Below are positions 41,055 to 51,143 of a DNA stretch of 64,000 nucleotides, one piece after another (within the stretch, counting starts at the first letter, position 1; every line of letters starts with the position of its first letter). The position numbers and the translations under genes were made by a program. Under the pieces are notes generated by a model, which was not told where the DNA came from, searched no databases, and saw only the letters and a program-made list of their open reading frames with translations. The stretch lies in assembly GCF_004121055.1 (NCBI RefSeq), contig NZ_PYAL01000008.1, positions 372,001 through 436,000 on the forward strand. Reading direction: 5' to 3'. The DNA comes from Achromobacter aloeverae. GTDB lineage: Bacteria; Pseudomonadota; Gammaproteobacteria; Burkholderiales; Burkholderiaceae_B.

Positions 41055-41831
41055 ATGGCACCCTCCATAGACCTGAACTGCGACATGGGCGAGAGCTACG
41101 GCGCCTGGCACATGGGCAACGACGAAGCCGTATTGCAATACGTCACTTCGGCCAATATCGCCTGTGGTTTCCACGGTGGCGATCCGGGCACCATGCGCAA
41201 GACCGTCGCCGCGGCGCTGGCCCAAGGCGTCGCCTTGGGGGCGCACCCCAGCCTGCCCGACCTGTCCGGCTTCGGACGCCGCGTCATGCAGATCAGCCCT
41301 GCCGAAGCGTATGACATGGTGGTCTACCAGGTCGGCGCGCTGGCCGGGGTGGCGGCGTCGCAAGGCGCCCGCCTGCATCACGTCAAGGCCCACGGCGCCC
41401 TGTACAACATGGCCGTCAAGGACACGCCGCTGGCGCAGGCCATCTGCCGCGCCGTGCGCGATGTCGATGCATCGCTGGTGCTTTACGGCCTGGCGGGCAG
41501 CGAATTGGTGCGGGCAGCGCAGGAACTGGGCATGCCGGTCGCCAGCGAAGTATTTGCCGACCGGACCTACCAGGACGATGGCTCGCTGTCGCCGCGCAAC
41601 CGTCCGGGCGCCATGATCGAGGACCTGGAGACGGCGGTGGCGCAGGTGGTGCGCATGGCGTCCGAAGGCAAGGTTCGGTCGGTCAACGGCAAGGAAGTCC
41701 CCGTCCAGGCGGATACCTTGTGCATCCATGGCGACCAGCCCAACGCGCTGGTATTCGCCAACGGCATACGCGCCGCGCTGGAGAAGGCGGGCATCGCCGT
41801 GCGGGCGATGCCGGGCGGCCCGGTCGCCTGA
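41055..41831 (+). CDS. pxpA: 5-oxoprolinase subunit A (LamB/YcsF family)
   Basis: PxpA is the ring-opening subunit of the bacterial ATP-dependent 5-oxoprolinase (PxpABC), which returns 5-oxoproline to glutamate. This 258-residue protein shows SIDLNCDMGESYGAW, SANIACGFHGGDP, GAHPSLPDLSGFGRR, HVKAHGALYN, FADRTYQDDGSLSPR and CIHGDQPNA, all family-diagnostic. PxpB and PxpC (usual neighbours, often fused or adjacent) are absent here; a convergent GntR regulator follows instead. The gene is isolated between two terminator-type hairpins. A complete oxoprolinase would need partners encoded elsewhere. Confidence 0.93.
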   Translation: MAPSIDLNCDMGESYGAWHMGNDEAVLQYVTSANIACGFHGGDPGTMRKTVAAALAQGVALGAHPSLPDLSGFGRRVMQISPAEAYDMVVYQVGALAGVAASQGARLHHVKAHGALYNMAVKDTPLAQAICRAVRDVDASLVLYGLAGSELVRAAQELGMPVASEVFADRTYQDDGSLSPRNRPGAMIEDLETAVAQVVRMASEGKVRSVNGKEVPVQADTLCIHGDQPNALVFANGIRAALEKAGIAVRAMPGGPVA

Positions 41832-41909
41832 GACGTACGCTCGCGGCGGCGACCGGCGGGTGGCGGCGCCACCGCGGGCCGCAGCCGCCCTTCCCGGCCG
41901 ACGCGGCGT

Positions 41910-42596
41910 TCACGCGTTCGAAGCAGCGTCCGGGTAGACCTCGGCGGCGTACGCCTGCAACACCAGCGGCAGGAAGGCCTCGGTTATTTCGCGGCGGATG
42001 GCGGCGGCGCGCGGGAGGTCCCCGATCCTCAGCACCGCCAGGAGGCGTCCGGTGCCTTCGATGAGCTGCCGGCGACAGTCCGCCTTGCGCCTGAGCAGGA
42101 TGTGGCGCAGCGGGTCGCAACGGTCGTTCAGCTTGGAAAGCGCTTCCTCCAGCGGCTTGTTGTCGTTGGCGCGCACGATGGTATTGAAGAATTCCCGGGC
42201 CAGTTCCAGGCACTGCTGCGCTTTCTCCTCGGGCAGGCATTCCCGCAGGCAGGCGTGGCCCATTTCGAGTTCGGCGACGAGCGCGGCCAGGTTGTCCTGT
42301 TCCGCCAGCCTGGTGATGGCGTAGGACTCCAGTTCCGCGCGCAACTGGTAGATGTGGCGAATTTCGCGTTCGCTGTAGAGCGCTACCCGGAAGCCCCGCC
42401 GCTGGACGTGCGTGACCAGGCCGCTCAATTCCAACAGGCGCAGGGCCTCGCGTATGGGACTGCGGCTGGTGCCGAAGCGCCGTTCCAGTTCCTGCTCGCG
42501 CAGCGGCTGCCCAGGCCGTAAGGTGCCGTCCACGATCATCCGTCTGACCTGTTCCTGCAAGAAGTACGGAATAGTCGCGGGGGCCTTTATTTCCAT
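41910..42596 (-). CDS. GntR family transcriptional regulator (FCD domain)
   Basis: This 228-residue regulator has an N-terminal winged helix (about residues 10-70: VRRMIVDGTLRPGQPLREQELERRFGTSRSPIREALR, in parts LRPGQPLREQELE and GTSRSPIREALRLLE) and a C-terminal FCD all-helical effector domain (EMGHACLRECLPEEK, LAREFFNTIVRAN, NDRCDPLRHILLR). The FadR subfamily usually binds organic acids. It may repress itself and the divergent-side or neighbouring gene: the 240 bases upstream hold an AATTGT-N10-ACAATT repeat. It is convergent with pxpA and upstream of the large oxidoreductase gene (same strand). Confidence 0.9.
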   Translation of the reverse strand: MEIKAPATIPYFLQEQVRRMIVDGTLRPGQPLREQELERRFGTSRSPIREALRLLELSGLVTHVQRRGFRVALYSEREIRHIYQLRAELESYAITRLAEQDNLAALVAELEMGHACLRECLPEEKAQQCLELAREFFNTIVRANDNKPLEEALSKLNDRCDPLRHILLRRKADCRRQLIEGTGRLLAVLRIGDLPRAAAIRREITEAFLPLVLQAYAAEVYPDAASNA

Positions 42597-42667
42597 GGAT
42601 TCGTCTTCTCTGTTGTGCAGGGCGCCGGTTAGCCGCTATGGATTTCGGTGGAAACCAATAGAAACAC

Positions 42668-42689
42668 AATTGTATTGCTGACGACAATT
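42668..42689. promoter_or_regulatory. Candidate GntR operator (AATTGT-N10-ACAATT)
   Basis: A six-base inverted repeat lies 72 bases before the gntR start, in an AT-rich patch that also holds the palindrome ACAATTGT. Site size and place fit autoregulation by a FadR-type dimer. Not proven. Confidence 0.4.
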
Positions 42690-42765
42690 ATTCGGCAGTT
42701 GTTTGCAAAGACTTTCTTGCCATGGCTGAAACCGGATTGAAAGCCCGCGCATGAGCGCCCCAAAG

Positions 42766-42797
42766 AAAAAGGCGCTGCGGGTGAGCAGCGCCTTTTT
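42766..42797. terminator. Bidirectional Rho-independent terminator
   Basis: A perfect eight-base stem (GGCGCTGC / GCAGCGCC) with loop GGGTGA is flanked by AAAAA before and TTTTT after, so it terminates transcripts in both directions. On the minus strand it ends the oxidoreductase mRNA, whose stop lies 40 bases before it. Confidence 0.9.
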
Positions 42798-42836
42798 CTT
42801 GGCAAGGCCGCGCGCGGGGCGCCGAAGTGCTATTTT

Positions 42837-45800
42837 CTAGACCAGCACGCGCTCGATCCCGCCGGCATTGGCCTGCTTGACGTACGCCGCCATCCAGTTT
42901 TCCCCCAGGATATGGCGCGCCATTTCGACGACGATGTAGTCCGCTTCCATGCTCGTATCGCCTTGGTAGCGCGACAGGCCCTGCAGGCACGACGGGCACG
43001 ACGTCAGCACCTTGATATCGCCCTCGTAGCCGTCCGCGCGCATGGCCTGCCCACCCTTGCGCAGCTCCTCTTCCTTGCGGAAACGGACCTGGGTGGAGAC
43101 ATCCGGCCGCGACACGGCCAGCGTCCCGGACTCCCCGCAGCAACGGTCGCTCTTGATGGCGCCGTCACCGACCAGGGACTTCACCGTCTTCATGGGGTCC
43201 TGCAGCTTCATCGGCGTATGGCAGGGATCGTGGTACATGTAGCGCACACCCTGGACCCCATCGAGCTTGATGCCCTTCTCCAGCAGGTACTCGTGGATGT
43301 CGATCAACCGGCACCCAGGGAAGATCTTCTCGAACTCGTACCCCGCCAACTGGTCGTAGCAGGTGCCGCAACTGACCACCACCGTCTTGATATCCAGGTA
43401 GTTCAGCGTGTTGGCGACCCGATGGAACAACACGCGATTGTCGGTGATGATCTGGTCGGCCTTGTCGTTCATGCCATTGCCGCGCTGCGGATAACCGCAG
43501 CACAGATAGCCGGGCGGCAACACCGTCTGGACGCCGGCGTGCCACAGCATGGCCTGCGTGGCCAGGCCCACCTGGGAGAACAGGCGCTCCGAACCGCAAC
43601 CCGGGAAGTAGAACACCGCCTCGGTCTCCGCCGACGTGGTCTTCGGGTCGCGGATGATGGGAACGTAGTTGGCGTCCTCGATATCGAGCAGCTTGCGCGC
43701 GGTCTGCTTGGGCAGCCCGCCCGGCATCTTCTTGTTGATGAAGTGCACCACCTGCTCGCGCAGCGGCGCCTTGCCCACCGTTGCCGGCGGTTTGCTCGTC
43801 TGCTTGCGCGCCAGCCCGGACAGCAGGTCGTTGGCGGCGCGCTGCACCTTGTAGCCGACGCCCACCATGGCCTTGCGGGTCGCGTTGATGGTGGCCGGAT
43901 CCTTCGCGTTGAGGAAGAACATGGCCGCGGCCGTGCCCGGGTTGAAGGACTTCTTGCCCATGCGGCGCAGCAGCGCCCGCATGTTCATCGACACGTCGCC
44001 GAAGTCGATGTCCACCGGGCAGGGGTTGTAGCACTTGTGGCAGACCGTGCAGTGGTCGGCCACGTCCTCGAACTCCTCCCAGTGCTTGAGGCTGACGCCA
44101 CGGCGGGTCTGCTCTTCGTACAGGAAGGCCTCGACCAGCAGCGACGTGGCCAGGATCTTGTTGCGCGGCGAATAAAGCAGGTTGGCGCGCGGCACATGGG
44201 TGGCGCACACCGGCTTGCACTTGCCGCAACGCAGGCAGTCCTTGACCGACGAGGAAATCGCGCCGATCTCGCTCTGCTGCATGATCAGCGATTCGTGCCC
44301 CATCAGGTTGAAGCTGGGCGTCCAGGCATGGGTGAGGTCGGCGCCGGGCATCAGCTTGCCGGCGTTGAAGCGACCCTGGGGGTCCACCTTGCGCTTGTAG
44401 TCCTGGAAAGGCTGCAGCTCTTCCTGCGTCAGGAATTCGTACTTGGTCAGGCCGATGCCGTGCTCGCCCGAAATCACGCCGTCCAGGTCGCGCGCGATCT
44501 GCATGATGCGCGCCACGGCCTCGTTGGCCTCGCGCAGCATTTCATAATCGTCGGAATTGACGGGGATATTGGTATGCACGTTGCCGTCGCCCGCATGCAT
44601 GTGCAGGGCGACGAACACGCGGCTCTTGAGCACGCGCGCGTGAATGGCGCGCATCTCGTCCAGCACCTTCTTGCAGGCGCTGCCCGGGAAAATGCGCTGC
44701 ATCTCCGCCAGCACTTCGGTCTTCCACGAAGTGCGCAGGGTGCGGTCCTGCACCACGTCGAAAACGCGCGCGTCCGGCTGCGCGACGATGCGGTCGGCCA
44801 GGGCCGATTGCATATGGACCAGGCCCAGGCGCGCCAGGTCCGGCAGCGCCTGCGTCAACGGCAGGTCCAGCTGGTCCAGCATCCAGCGCCAGCGCGCGCG
44901 GGTGGCGGCGACGAGATCCTGCGCGTGGCGGGTGCGCTCGTTGAGCACTTCCGCGCGGGTGATCTCGGCATCCTCGGCGTCCTCCGACTTGCCCAGCGGC
45001 AGCGGTTCGGCCAGGAAGGCATCCAGCGCATCCAGCAGCTTGAGCTTGTTGCGCGTGGACAGCTCGATATTGATGCGTTCGATGTGATCCGTGTACTCGC
45101 CCATGCGGCCCAGCGGGATCACCACGTCTTCGTTGATCTTGAAGGCGTTGGTGTGGCGCGCGATGGCGGCGGTGCGGGAACGGTCGGCCCAGAACTTCTT
45201 GCGGGCTTCCGCGCTCACCGCCACGAAGCCTTCGCCGTGGCGGGTGTTGGCCAGGCGCACGACCTCGCTGGCGGCGGCCGCCACGCCATCGTCATCGTCG
45301 CCGACGATGTCGCCGATCAGGACCATCTTGGGCAACACGCCCCGCTTGCTCTTGGTGACATAGCCAACGGCGCGCAGGTAGCGTTCGTCCAGGTGCTCCA
45401 GGCCCGCCAGGATGGCCCCGCGCGCCTTGCCGGCGGTGTCCAGGTAATGCTTGACCTCGACGATGGACGGGATGGCGTCGCGCGCCTGGCCGAAGAACTC
45501 CATGCAGACGGTCCGCGTATGCGCGGGCATGCGGTGCAGCACCCAGCGCGCCGACGTGATCAGGCCGTCGCAACCTTCCTTCTGCACGCCCGGCAGGCCC
45601 GCCAGGAACTTGTCGGTAACGTCCTTGCCCAGGCCTTCCTTGCGGAAGCGGCGGCCTTCGATTTCCAGGATTTCGCTGCGCAGCGGCGTGGCGCCCGGCT
45701 TGCCGCGGCCGTCGAACCACTTGAGTTCGAAACGGACCACGTCCACATCATGGATCTTGCCCATGTTGTGCGCCAGCCGCGTCACTTCCAGCCAGTTGCC

Positions 45801-46802
45801 CTCCGGATCGACCATGCGCCACCAGGCCAGGTTGTCCAGCGCGGTGCCCCACAGCACGGCCTTCTTGCCGCCGGCGTTCATGGCGATATTGCCGCCCACG
45901 CAAGAGGCTTCCGCCGACGTGGGGTCGACGGCAAAGACGAACCCGGCGGCGGCGGCGGCATCGGCCACGCGCTTGGTGACCACGCCCGCGCCGGTGAAGA
46001 TGGTCGCGACCTCGCCATCGCGGCCCGGCAGGGTACAGGACTCCACCTGGCCCAGCGTCTCGAATTTCTCGGTGTTGATGACGGCCGACTTCCACGTCAG
46101 CGGGATCGCGCCGCCGGTATAGCCGGTGCCGCCCCCGCGCGGAATGATGGTCAGGCCCAGTTCGATGCAGCCCCGCACCAGCGCGGCGATTTCTTCCTCG
46201 CTGTCGGGCGTCAGCACCACGAACGGATACTCGACGCGCCAGTCGGTGGCGTCGGTGACGTGGGCCACGCGCGACAGGCCATCGAACTTGATGTTGTCGC
46301 GGGCGGTAATGCGTCCCAGGGTCTTCTGCGCCTGCTTGCGCAGCGCGTCGGTCTCGTCGAATTGCGCCTCGAAGGCGGCGATGGCGGCGCGGGCGCGCTC
46401 GATCAGCTGCAGCACCTTTTCGTCGCGATAGAGATCGCGGCCTTCCTGGAAGTCGATGCGCGCCGGTTCGCGTCGCTTGTCGATCTCCGACAAGCGATGG
46501 TGCAAGGCCTCGATCAGCTGGCGGCGGCGCTTCGGATTTTCCAGCAGGTCGTCCTGCAGGTACGGATTGCGGCGCACCACCCAGATATCGCCCAGCACCT
46601 CGTACAACATGCGTGCGGACCGCCCGGTGCGGCGTTCGGCCCGCAGGTCGGACAGCAGCTGCCACGCATCCGCGCCGAGTAGCCGGCCGACGATTTCCTT
46701 GTCGGAAAACGACGTGTAGTTGTAGGGAATTTCTCGCAGGCGGGCGCCGGGGGCAGGCGGCGTCGCCGCGTCGAGGATCAGGCTGGCGATGGGGGCGTTC
46801 AT
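42837..46802 (-). CDS. Large FAD-binding and Fe-S oxidoreductase (DUF3683; D-lactate/2-hydroxyacid dehydrogenase-like)
   Basis: This 1321-residue protein fuses several modules. An N-terminal DUF3683-type region (about 1-170) precedes a PCMH FAD-binding domain ([16 protein letters not shown]) and an FAD-linked oxidase C-terminal domain ([16 protein letters not shown]). Next come two ferredoxin-type cysteine clusters ([11 protein letters not shown] and [12 protein letters not shown]) and two CCG cysteine-rich domains ([10 protein letters not shown] with [18 protein letters not shown] with CCGESGTLA). This arrangement combines what GlcD/GlcF or D-lactate dehydrogenase plus an electron-transfer unit do in separate proteins. 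It probably oxidises a D-2-hydroxyacid at the membrane and feeds electrons to quinone. A bidirectional terminator follows; the gntR gene lies downstream. Confidence 0.85.
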   Translation of the reverse strand: MNAPIASLILDAATPPAPGARLREIPYNYTSFSDKEIVGRLLGADAWQLLSDLRAERRTGRSARMLYEVLGDIWVVRRNPYLQDDLLENPKRRRQLIEALHHRLSEIDKRREPARIDFQEGRDLYRDEKVLQLIERARAAIAAFEAQFDETDALRKQAQKTLGRITARDNIKFDGLSRVAHVTDATDWRVEYPFVVLTPDSEEEIAALVRGCIELGLTIIPRGGGTGYTGGAIPLTWKSAVINTEKFETLGQVESCTLPGRDGEVATIFTGAGVVTKRVADAAAAAGFVFAVDPTSAEASCVGGNIAMNAGGKKAVLWGTALDNLAWWRMVDPEGNWLEVTRLAHNMGKIHDVDVVRFELKWFDGRGKPGATPLRSEILEIEGRRFRKEGLGKDVTDKFLAGLPGVQKEGCDGLITSARWVLHRMPAHTRTVCMEFFGQARDAIPSIVEVKHYLDTAGKARGAILAGLEHLDERYLRAVGYVTKSKRGVLPKMVLIGDIVGDDDDGVAAAASEVVRLANTRHGEGFVAVSAEARKKFWADRSRTAAIARHTNAFKINEDVVIPLGRMGEYTDHIERINIELSTRNKLKLLDALDAFLAEPLPLGKSEDAEDAEITRAEVLNERTRHAQDLVAATRARWRWMLDQLDLPLTQALPDLARLGLVHMQSALADRIVAQPDARVFDVVQDRTLRTSWKTEVLAEMQRIFPGSACKKVLDEMRAIHARVLKSRVFVALHMHAGDGNVHTNIPVNSDDYEMLREANEAVARIMQIARDLDGVISGEHGIGLTKYEFLTQEELQPFQDYKRKVDPQGRFNAGKLMPGADLTHAWTPSFNLMGHESLIMQQSEIGAISSSVKDCLRCGKCKPVCATHVPRANLLYSPRNKILATSLLVEAFLYEEQTRRGVSLKHWEEFEDVADHCTVCHKCYNPCPVDIDFGDVSMNMRALLRRMGKKSFNPGTAAAMFFLNAKDPATINATRKAMVGVGYKVQRAANDLLSGLARKQTSKPPATVGKAPLREQVVHFINKKMPGGLPKQTARKLLDIEDANYVPIIRDPKTTSAETEAVFYFPGCGSERLFSQVGLATQAMLWHAGVQTVLPPGYLCCGYPQRGNGMNDKADQIITDNRVLFHRVANTLNYLDIKTVVVSCGTCYDQLAGYEFEKIFPGCRLIDIHEYLLEKGIKLDGVQGVRYMYHDPCHTPMKLQDPMKTVKSLVGDGAIKSDRCCGESGTLAVSRPDVSTQVRFRKEEELRKGGQAMRADGYEGDIKVLTSCPSCLQGLSRYQGDTSMEADYIVVEMARHILGENWMAAYVKQANAGGIERVLV

Positions 46803-46951
46803 GGATGCTGAGGGTAGGCCCTTAAAAGCGCATTTTACGTCATGGCCGCCGGGCCACCGGGGGATAACCCCCAGCCGGCACCGGGAAAGCGCCGCACGGC
46901 GGAATTCTTACAACTCTCTGAGTACGGGCACGTCGTTGAGCGGGAGGGCAC

Positions 46952-46988
46952 CGCCGGCCCGAACACGCGTCCGCGTCACGGGCCGGCG
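46952..46988. other. Long GC hairpin between oxidoreductase and YqaA genes
   Basis: CGCCGGCCCG pairs perfectly with CGGGCCGGCG, and a smaller ACGCG/CGCGT stem lies inside the loop. There is no T run. The 242-base gap around it has no gene. It may end transcription of the yqaA gene on the minus strand or be a processing signal. Confidence 0.4.
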
Positions 46989-47044
46989 GCGCCTCGTACG
47001 GCGTGCCGGCCGCCAGGCCATGCCGGCGCCACGCGCTCCGGCCC

Positions 47045-47560
47045 TCAGCCCTGGGGAAACACCCAGAGCAGGCCGCCGGTCATGGCGACGTAGCGCAGGA
47101 ATTTACCGACAGCCATATAGGCGACGCAAGGCCAGAATGCCAGGCGCAGCCATCCTGCCACCGCGCACAGCGGGTCGCCCACGCCCGGCAGCCAGGAAAG
47201 CAGCAAGGCCGACGGCCCCAGCCGGTGCAGCCATTTGTGGGCGTGCTTGTGCCAGCGGCTCTCGGTGGCGGTGGATTTGGCCTCGGCGGCCTTGTGGGGG
47301 TGTTTTTCCTTCCACTTCTCGGCGGCGCGCCAGGCGCCCAGGCCCATGGCATAGCTGATGGCGCCTCCGACGGTGTTGCCCGCGGTCGCCACCAGGATGG
47401 CCGGCCAGAACATGTCGGGCGCCAGCTTGACGTAGCCGAAGACAACGGGTTCCGACCCCAGCGGCAGGAGGGTGGCGGAAATCAGGCTGACGATGAAGAT
47501 CGCGCTCAGGCCGACGTTGGGCAGGGCCAGCAGCTGCAATAGCCAGTTGATCGAGGACAT
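47045..47560 (-). CDS. YqaA/DedA-type (VTT-like) inner-membrane protein
   Basis: This 171-residue protein begins MSSINWLLQLLAL (GGAAG lies eight bases before; a Met five codons upstream is an alternative). Hydrophobic segments are visible at about residues 5-35, 45-70, 115-140 and 145-165. The family-diagnostic parts are TLLPLGSEPVVFGYVKL, ATAGNTVGGAISYAMG and LLSWLPGVGDPLCAVAGWL, given in short as LLPLGSEP, GNTVGGAI and LPGVGDPLC. YqaA/DedA proteins are involved in lipid or membrane homeostasis; some flip phospholipids, but this subgroup is uncharacterised. It is divergent from ilvA. Confidence 0.85.
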   Translation of the reverse strand: MSSINWLLQLLALPNVGLSAIFIVSLISATLLPLGSEPVVFGYVKLAPDMFWPAILVATAGNTVGGAISYAMGLGAWRAAEKWKEKHPHKAAEAKSTATESRWHKHAHKWLHRLGPSALLLSWLPGVGDPLCAVAGWLRLAFWPCVAYMAVGKFLRYVAMTGGLLWVFPQG

Positions 47561-47808
47561 CAGGGATTCTTCCATCGCGGCAGTGTAGCCGCCCCCGCCC
47601 GCCTTCCCCGCGCGCATCCCGGGCACCTCCCCCGTTCGAGCCCGGAATCCGGACGTAGGCCCAGGTGATCGGCAGCATTGCCGTCCCGACAACGCCCGGA
47701 TTAAGACACCTGCCCCTGTGGTAATCTGCCCGACGCCAGCGCGCCCCAGAGAAGAAACCCCAAACAACCTCACCAACCACCCACCTCCCTACCGAGCGCC
47801 CCAGGGCA

Positions 47809-47881
47809 CAGCGGATCCGGGTCCCCCGGTCCGCCAGTGCCGCCCCCCTGGGGGGGCCGCGCTCCGCGCGGTAGGGGGGGT
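47809..47881 (-). repeat. Dispersed intergenic palindromic element, copy B (inverted)
   Basis: This is the reverse complement of the elements at 16862 and 59218. Its minus-strand reading again gives CCGCGC-GGA-GCGCGG, a C-run/G-run stem and GCGGA-CCGGG-GGA-CCCGG-A-TCCGC. It ends ten bases before the ilvA ATG, so it forms the ilvA leader. Loop and bulge bases differ from copy A while the stems still pair. Confidence 0.85.
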
Positions 47882-47891
47882 ACCTCCCCTC

Positions 47892-49400
47892 ATGTCTACC
47901 GATTACTTGAAACGCATCCTCACTTCGAAAGTCTACGACGTCGCCGTCGAGACGCCCCTGGAACCGGCCCCCCTGCTGTCCCAGCGAATTTCGAACGCGA
48001 TTCTGTTCAAGCGGGAAGACACGCAGCCGGTATTCAGCTTCAAGCTCCGCGGCGCCTACAACAAGATGGCCAACCTGCCGCCGGCGGCGCGCGCGCGCGG
48101 CGTTATCGCCGCCTCGGCGGGCAACCACGCCCAGGGCGTGGCCCTGTCGGCCCGCAACCTGGGCTGCCGCGCCGTCATCGTCATGCCCACCACCACGCCG
48201 CAGGTCAAGGTCGACGCGGTGCGCCGCCTGGGCGGCGAAGTGGTGCTGGCCGGCGAAAGCTATTCCGACGCCTACGCCCAGGCCGCCAAGCTGGAAAAGG
48301 CGGAGAAGCTGACCTTCGTCCACCCCTTCGACGATCCCGACGTGATCGCCGGCCAAGGCACGATCGGCATGGAAATCCTGCGCCAGCATCCTGGCGAGCT
48401 CGACGCCGTCTTCGTCGCCATCGGCGGCGGCGGCCTGATCTCCGGCGTGGCGGCCTACATCAAGCAACTGCGCCCCGAGGTCAAGGTGATCGGCGTGCAG
48501 ACCGAGGACTCCGACGCCATGCTGCGCAGCGTCAAGGCGGGGCGCCGCGTGGTGCTGAACGACGTCGGCCTGTTCGCGGACGGCACCGCGGTGAAGCAGG
48601 TGGGCGCCGAGACCTTCCGCCTGGTCAAGCAGTACGTGGACGACTTCGTGGTGGTCGACACCGACGCCATCTGCGCCGCGATCAAGGACGTGTTCCAGGA
48701 CACGCGCAGCGTGCTGGAGCCGTCCGGCGCCATGGCGGTGGCGGGGGCCAAGCAGTACCTGGCCCAGCACAAGTGGAAGAACAAGACCGTGGTGGCCATC
48801 ACCTGCGGCGCCAACATGAACTTCGACCGCTTGCGCTTCGTCGCCGACCGCGCCGAAGTGGGCGAAATGCGGGAGGCCGTATTCGCGGTCTCCATGCCGG
48901 AACAGCGCGGCAGCTTCCGCAAGTTCTGCGAGCTGGTGGGCAACCGCAGCGTCACGGAGTTCAACTATCGCATCTCCGACAGCGCTCGCGCCCACGTTTT
49001 CGTCGGCCTGCAGGTCGCTTCCCCCGCCGAACCGGACAAGATCGCCTCGCACTTTCGCAAGAACGGTTTCGACACGCTGGACCTGACCCACGATGAAATG
49101 GCCAAGACCCACTTGCGCCACATGGTGGGCGGACGCTCCGCGCTGACCGCGAACGAAGTGCTGTACCGCTTCGAGTTTCCGGAACGGCCTGGCGCGCTCA
49201 TGCGCTTCCTGAATTCGATGAAGCCCGAATGGAACATCAGCCTGTTCCACTACCGCAACCAGGGCGCCGACTATGGCCGTATCCTGATCGGCATCCAGGT
49301 CCCGCCGTCGGACAAGAAGCAGTTCAAGACTTTCCTGGAGGAAGTCGACTACCCGTACTGGAACGAAACCGAGAATCCGGCTTATAAGCTGTTCCTGTAA
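47892..49400 (+). CDS. ilvA: Biosynthetic threonine ammonia-lyase IlvA
   Basis: IlvA deaminates threonine to 2-oxobutyrate, the first committed step to isoleucine. The 502-residue protein begins MSTDYLKRILTSKVYDVA, has the PLP lysine in FSFKLRGAYNKM (Lys51), the phosphate loop GGGGLISGVAAYI, and two C-terminal ACT-like domains from about residue 330 (VSMPEQRGSFRKFCELVG and FPERPGALMRFLNSM, in parts) that bind isoleucine and valine. The two-domain regulatory tail marks the biosynthetic rather than catabolic type. Its short leader contains a dispersed palindromic repeat almost touching the start, which could affect ribosome access. A stem with loop TGGC follows the stop. Confidence 0.96.
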   Translation: MSTDYLKRILTSKVYDVAVETPLEPAPLLSQRISNAILFKREDTQPVFSFKLRGAYNKMANLPPAARARGVIAASAGNHAQGVALSARNLGCRAVIVMPTTTPQVKVDAVRRLGGEVVLAGESYSDAYAQAAKLEKAEKLTFVHPFDDPDVIAGQGTIGMEILRQHPGELDAVFVAIGGGGLISGVAAYIKQLRPEVKVIGVQTEDSDAMLRSVKAGRRVVLNDVGLFADGTAVKQVGAETFRLVKQYVDDFVVVDTDAICAAIKDVFQDTRSVLEPSGAMAVAGAKQYLAQHKWKNKTVVAITCGANMNFDRLRFVADRAEVGEMREAVFAVSMPEQRGSFRKFCELVGNRSVTEFNYRISDSARAHVFVGLQVASPAEPDKIASHFRKNGFDTLDLTHDEMAKTHLRHMVGGRSALTANEVLYRFEFPERPGALMRFLNSMKPEWNISLFHYRNQGADYGRILIGIQVPPSDKKQFKTFLEEVDYPYWNETENPAYKLFL

Positions 49401-49407
49401 CCGCAAA

Positions 49408-49425
49408 GCGCCCCTGGCGGGGCGC
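49408..49425 (+). terminator. Hairpin between ilvA and the downstream lysR gene
   Basis: GCGCCCC-TGGC-GGGGCGC forms a perfect seven-base stem just after the ilvA stop and 14 bases before the lysR start. No T run follows, so it may attenuate rather than end transcription. Confidence 0.45.
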
Positions 49426-49438
49426 CGGGACTTTCAAC

Positions 49439-50332
49439 GTGGATATCCAGCTTAACGACATCGCCTTGTTCGTCGAGGTGGCCAAGCGCAAGAACTTCAG
49501 CCATGCGGCCGAAGCGCTGAATATCCCCTCGGCCACCCTGTCACGCCGCGTCACCGAACTGGAGCGCGCGGTCGGCATGAAGCTGCTGAATCGCACCACG
49601 CGGCGCATCGACCTGACCGAAGCCGGCGCGATCTATTTCGAACGCTGCCGCCACATCGTCGAGGAAGCGCGCATTGCCCATGACCAATTGCAGGACATGG
49701 CGGCGCAGCCCAAGGGCCGCCTTCGCATCTCGCTGCCTCCAAGCCTGGCCAGCCTGTTCCTGCCGGCGATCATTCGCGACTTCATCGCCGAATACCCCGA
49801 GATCGAATGCGACTTCGACTTGAGCGTGCGGCCGATCGATCCCATCAGCAACCCGTACGACCTGGTGCTGCGCTTCGGCCAGCAGCCGGACTCCAGCCTG
49901 ATCTCGCGCCAGGTGGTGCTGATGGAGCACCACCTGTACGCCGCGCCGTCCTATCTCGCCCGTTACGGCGAGCCGCGCACCCCCGCGGACCTCAGCCATC
50001 ACGAATGCCTGCGGCCCATGGTGAGCGACGTCTATCACTTCTGGATGCTGCATTCCGGCGACCGGGTCGAGCGAGTGCAGGTGGTCGGCCGCCTGGCCTC
50101 GAACAACATGGGCATGCTGGGCCGCCTGGCCGTGCGCGGCCTGGGCATCGCGCCCCTGCTGGTCTACAGCGCCATGGAACGGGCCATCGAACGTTCGGGC
50201 CTGGTGCGCGTGCTGCCCGATTGGAACCTGACGCCGGTGCCGCTCTTCGCCCTGTTGCCGTCGCGCACCTTGCCGGCCAAGACGCGCGCGTTCCTGGACT
50301 TCATCAAGCCGCGCCTGAAAGACCAGCCTTAG
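49439..50332 (+). CDS. LysR family transcriptional regulator
   Basis: This 297-residue regulator starts with GTG ([19 protein letters not shown]) and has the LysR helix-turn-helix ([22 protein letters not shown], in part [15 protein letters not shown], about residues 17-45). The effector domain begins [19 protein letters not shown] and carries [21 protein letters not shown]. The [19 protein letters not shown] (about residues 48-70) linker is typical of the CrgA-like subgroup. It runs directly behind ilvA, and its last four bases overlap the convergent apt gene. Target genes and co-inducer are unknown. Confidence 0.9.
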   Translation: MDIQLNDIALFVEVAKRKNFSHAAEALNIPSATLSRRVTELERAVGMKLLNRTTRRIDLTEAGAIYFERCRHIVEEARIAHDQLQDMAAQPKGRLRISLPPSLASLFLPAIIRDFIAEYPEIECDFDLSVRPIDPISNPYDLVLRFGQQPDSSLISRQVVLMEHHLYAAPSYLARYGEPRTPADLSHHECLRPMVSDVYHFWMLHSGDRVERVQVVGRLASNNMGMLGRLAVRGLGIAPLLVYSAMERAIERSGLVRVLPDWNLTPVPLFALLPSRTLPAKTRAFLDFIKPRLKDQP

Positions 50333-50880
50333 ACGTTTTCCGCGTCGTAGCGGCAGATCGAATACAGGGGCGTGCCGGTGGTCGCGATATTGGCCGAGCC
50401 GCCCAGGTCGGGCAGGTCGATGATGGTGGCGGCCTCCACCACGTTGGCGCCCAGGCGTTGCAGCAGCTTGACGGCCGCCATCATGGTGCCGCCAGTGGCG
50501 ATGAGGTCGTCGACCAGCAGCACGCGCTGGCCGGTGCGCACCGCGTCCGTATGGATTTCCACCGCCGAATTGCCGTACTCCAGCGAATAAGGCTCCGCCA
50601 CCGTGCGATAGGGCAGCTTGCCTTGCTTGCGCACCGGCACGAAACCGAGATTCAGTTCATAGGCGAGCACGCTGCCGATAATGAAGCCGCGCGCGTCGAT
50701 GCCCGCCACCAGGTCCAGGCGCTGGCGCATGTAGCGATAGACGAACAGATCGATCAGGGCGCGAAAGGTGCGGGGATCTTGCAGCACCGGGGTAATGTCG
50801 CGAAACACCACGCCGGGCTTGGGCCAATCCGGAACACTGCGGATCGTGCGCCGGACAAGTTCTGCGTAGTCGGTTTGCAT
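50329..50880 (-). CDS. apt: Adenine phosphoribosyltransferase Apt
   Basis: Apt salvages adenine to AMP with PRPP. The 183-residue protein has the type I PRTase fold: [23 protein letters not shown] (short [12 protein letters not shown]), the hood [24 protein letters not shown] and the PRPP-binding signature [14 protein letters not shown]. Its stop overlaps the end of the convergent lysR gene. It lies upstream of, and on the opposite strand to, the aspartoacylase-like gene. Cytoplasmic homodimer in the family. Confidence 0.96.
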   Translation of the reverse strand: MQTDYAELVRRTIRSVPDWPKPGVVFRDITPVLQDPRTFRALIDLFVYRYMRQRLDLVAGIDARGFIIGSVLAYELNLGFVPVRKQGKLPYRTVAEPYSLEYGNSAVEIHTDAVRTGQRVLLVDDLIATGGTMMAAVKLLQRLGANVVEAATIIDLPDLGGSANIATTGTPLYSICRYDAENV

Positions 50881-51143
50881 GGTGGCGGCCCGGCCGGGAA
50901 GAATGGGTGGAAACTATAACCGGCGGTGGCGCAACTAGCCAAATGCCTGCCCTCCCTTGCTGGAATTTTCGACTGGTCCGCCCGTAGGGATTGAGAATTT
51001 CTATCTCTGCCCCTGGCGGCGCCGGCCACGGCAAAATCCCGCGGCCCATCCTCGCTTGACCGACGCGCGGCAATGCGTATGCTTGCCCTTTTCCCCCTTC
51101 TCCTTTTCCCCTTACCGCCCGCGACCCGACCCCGGAGGCCCCG

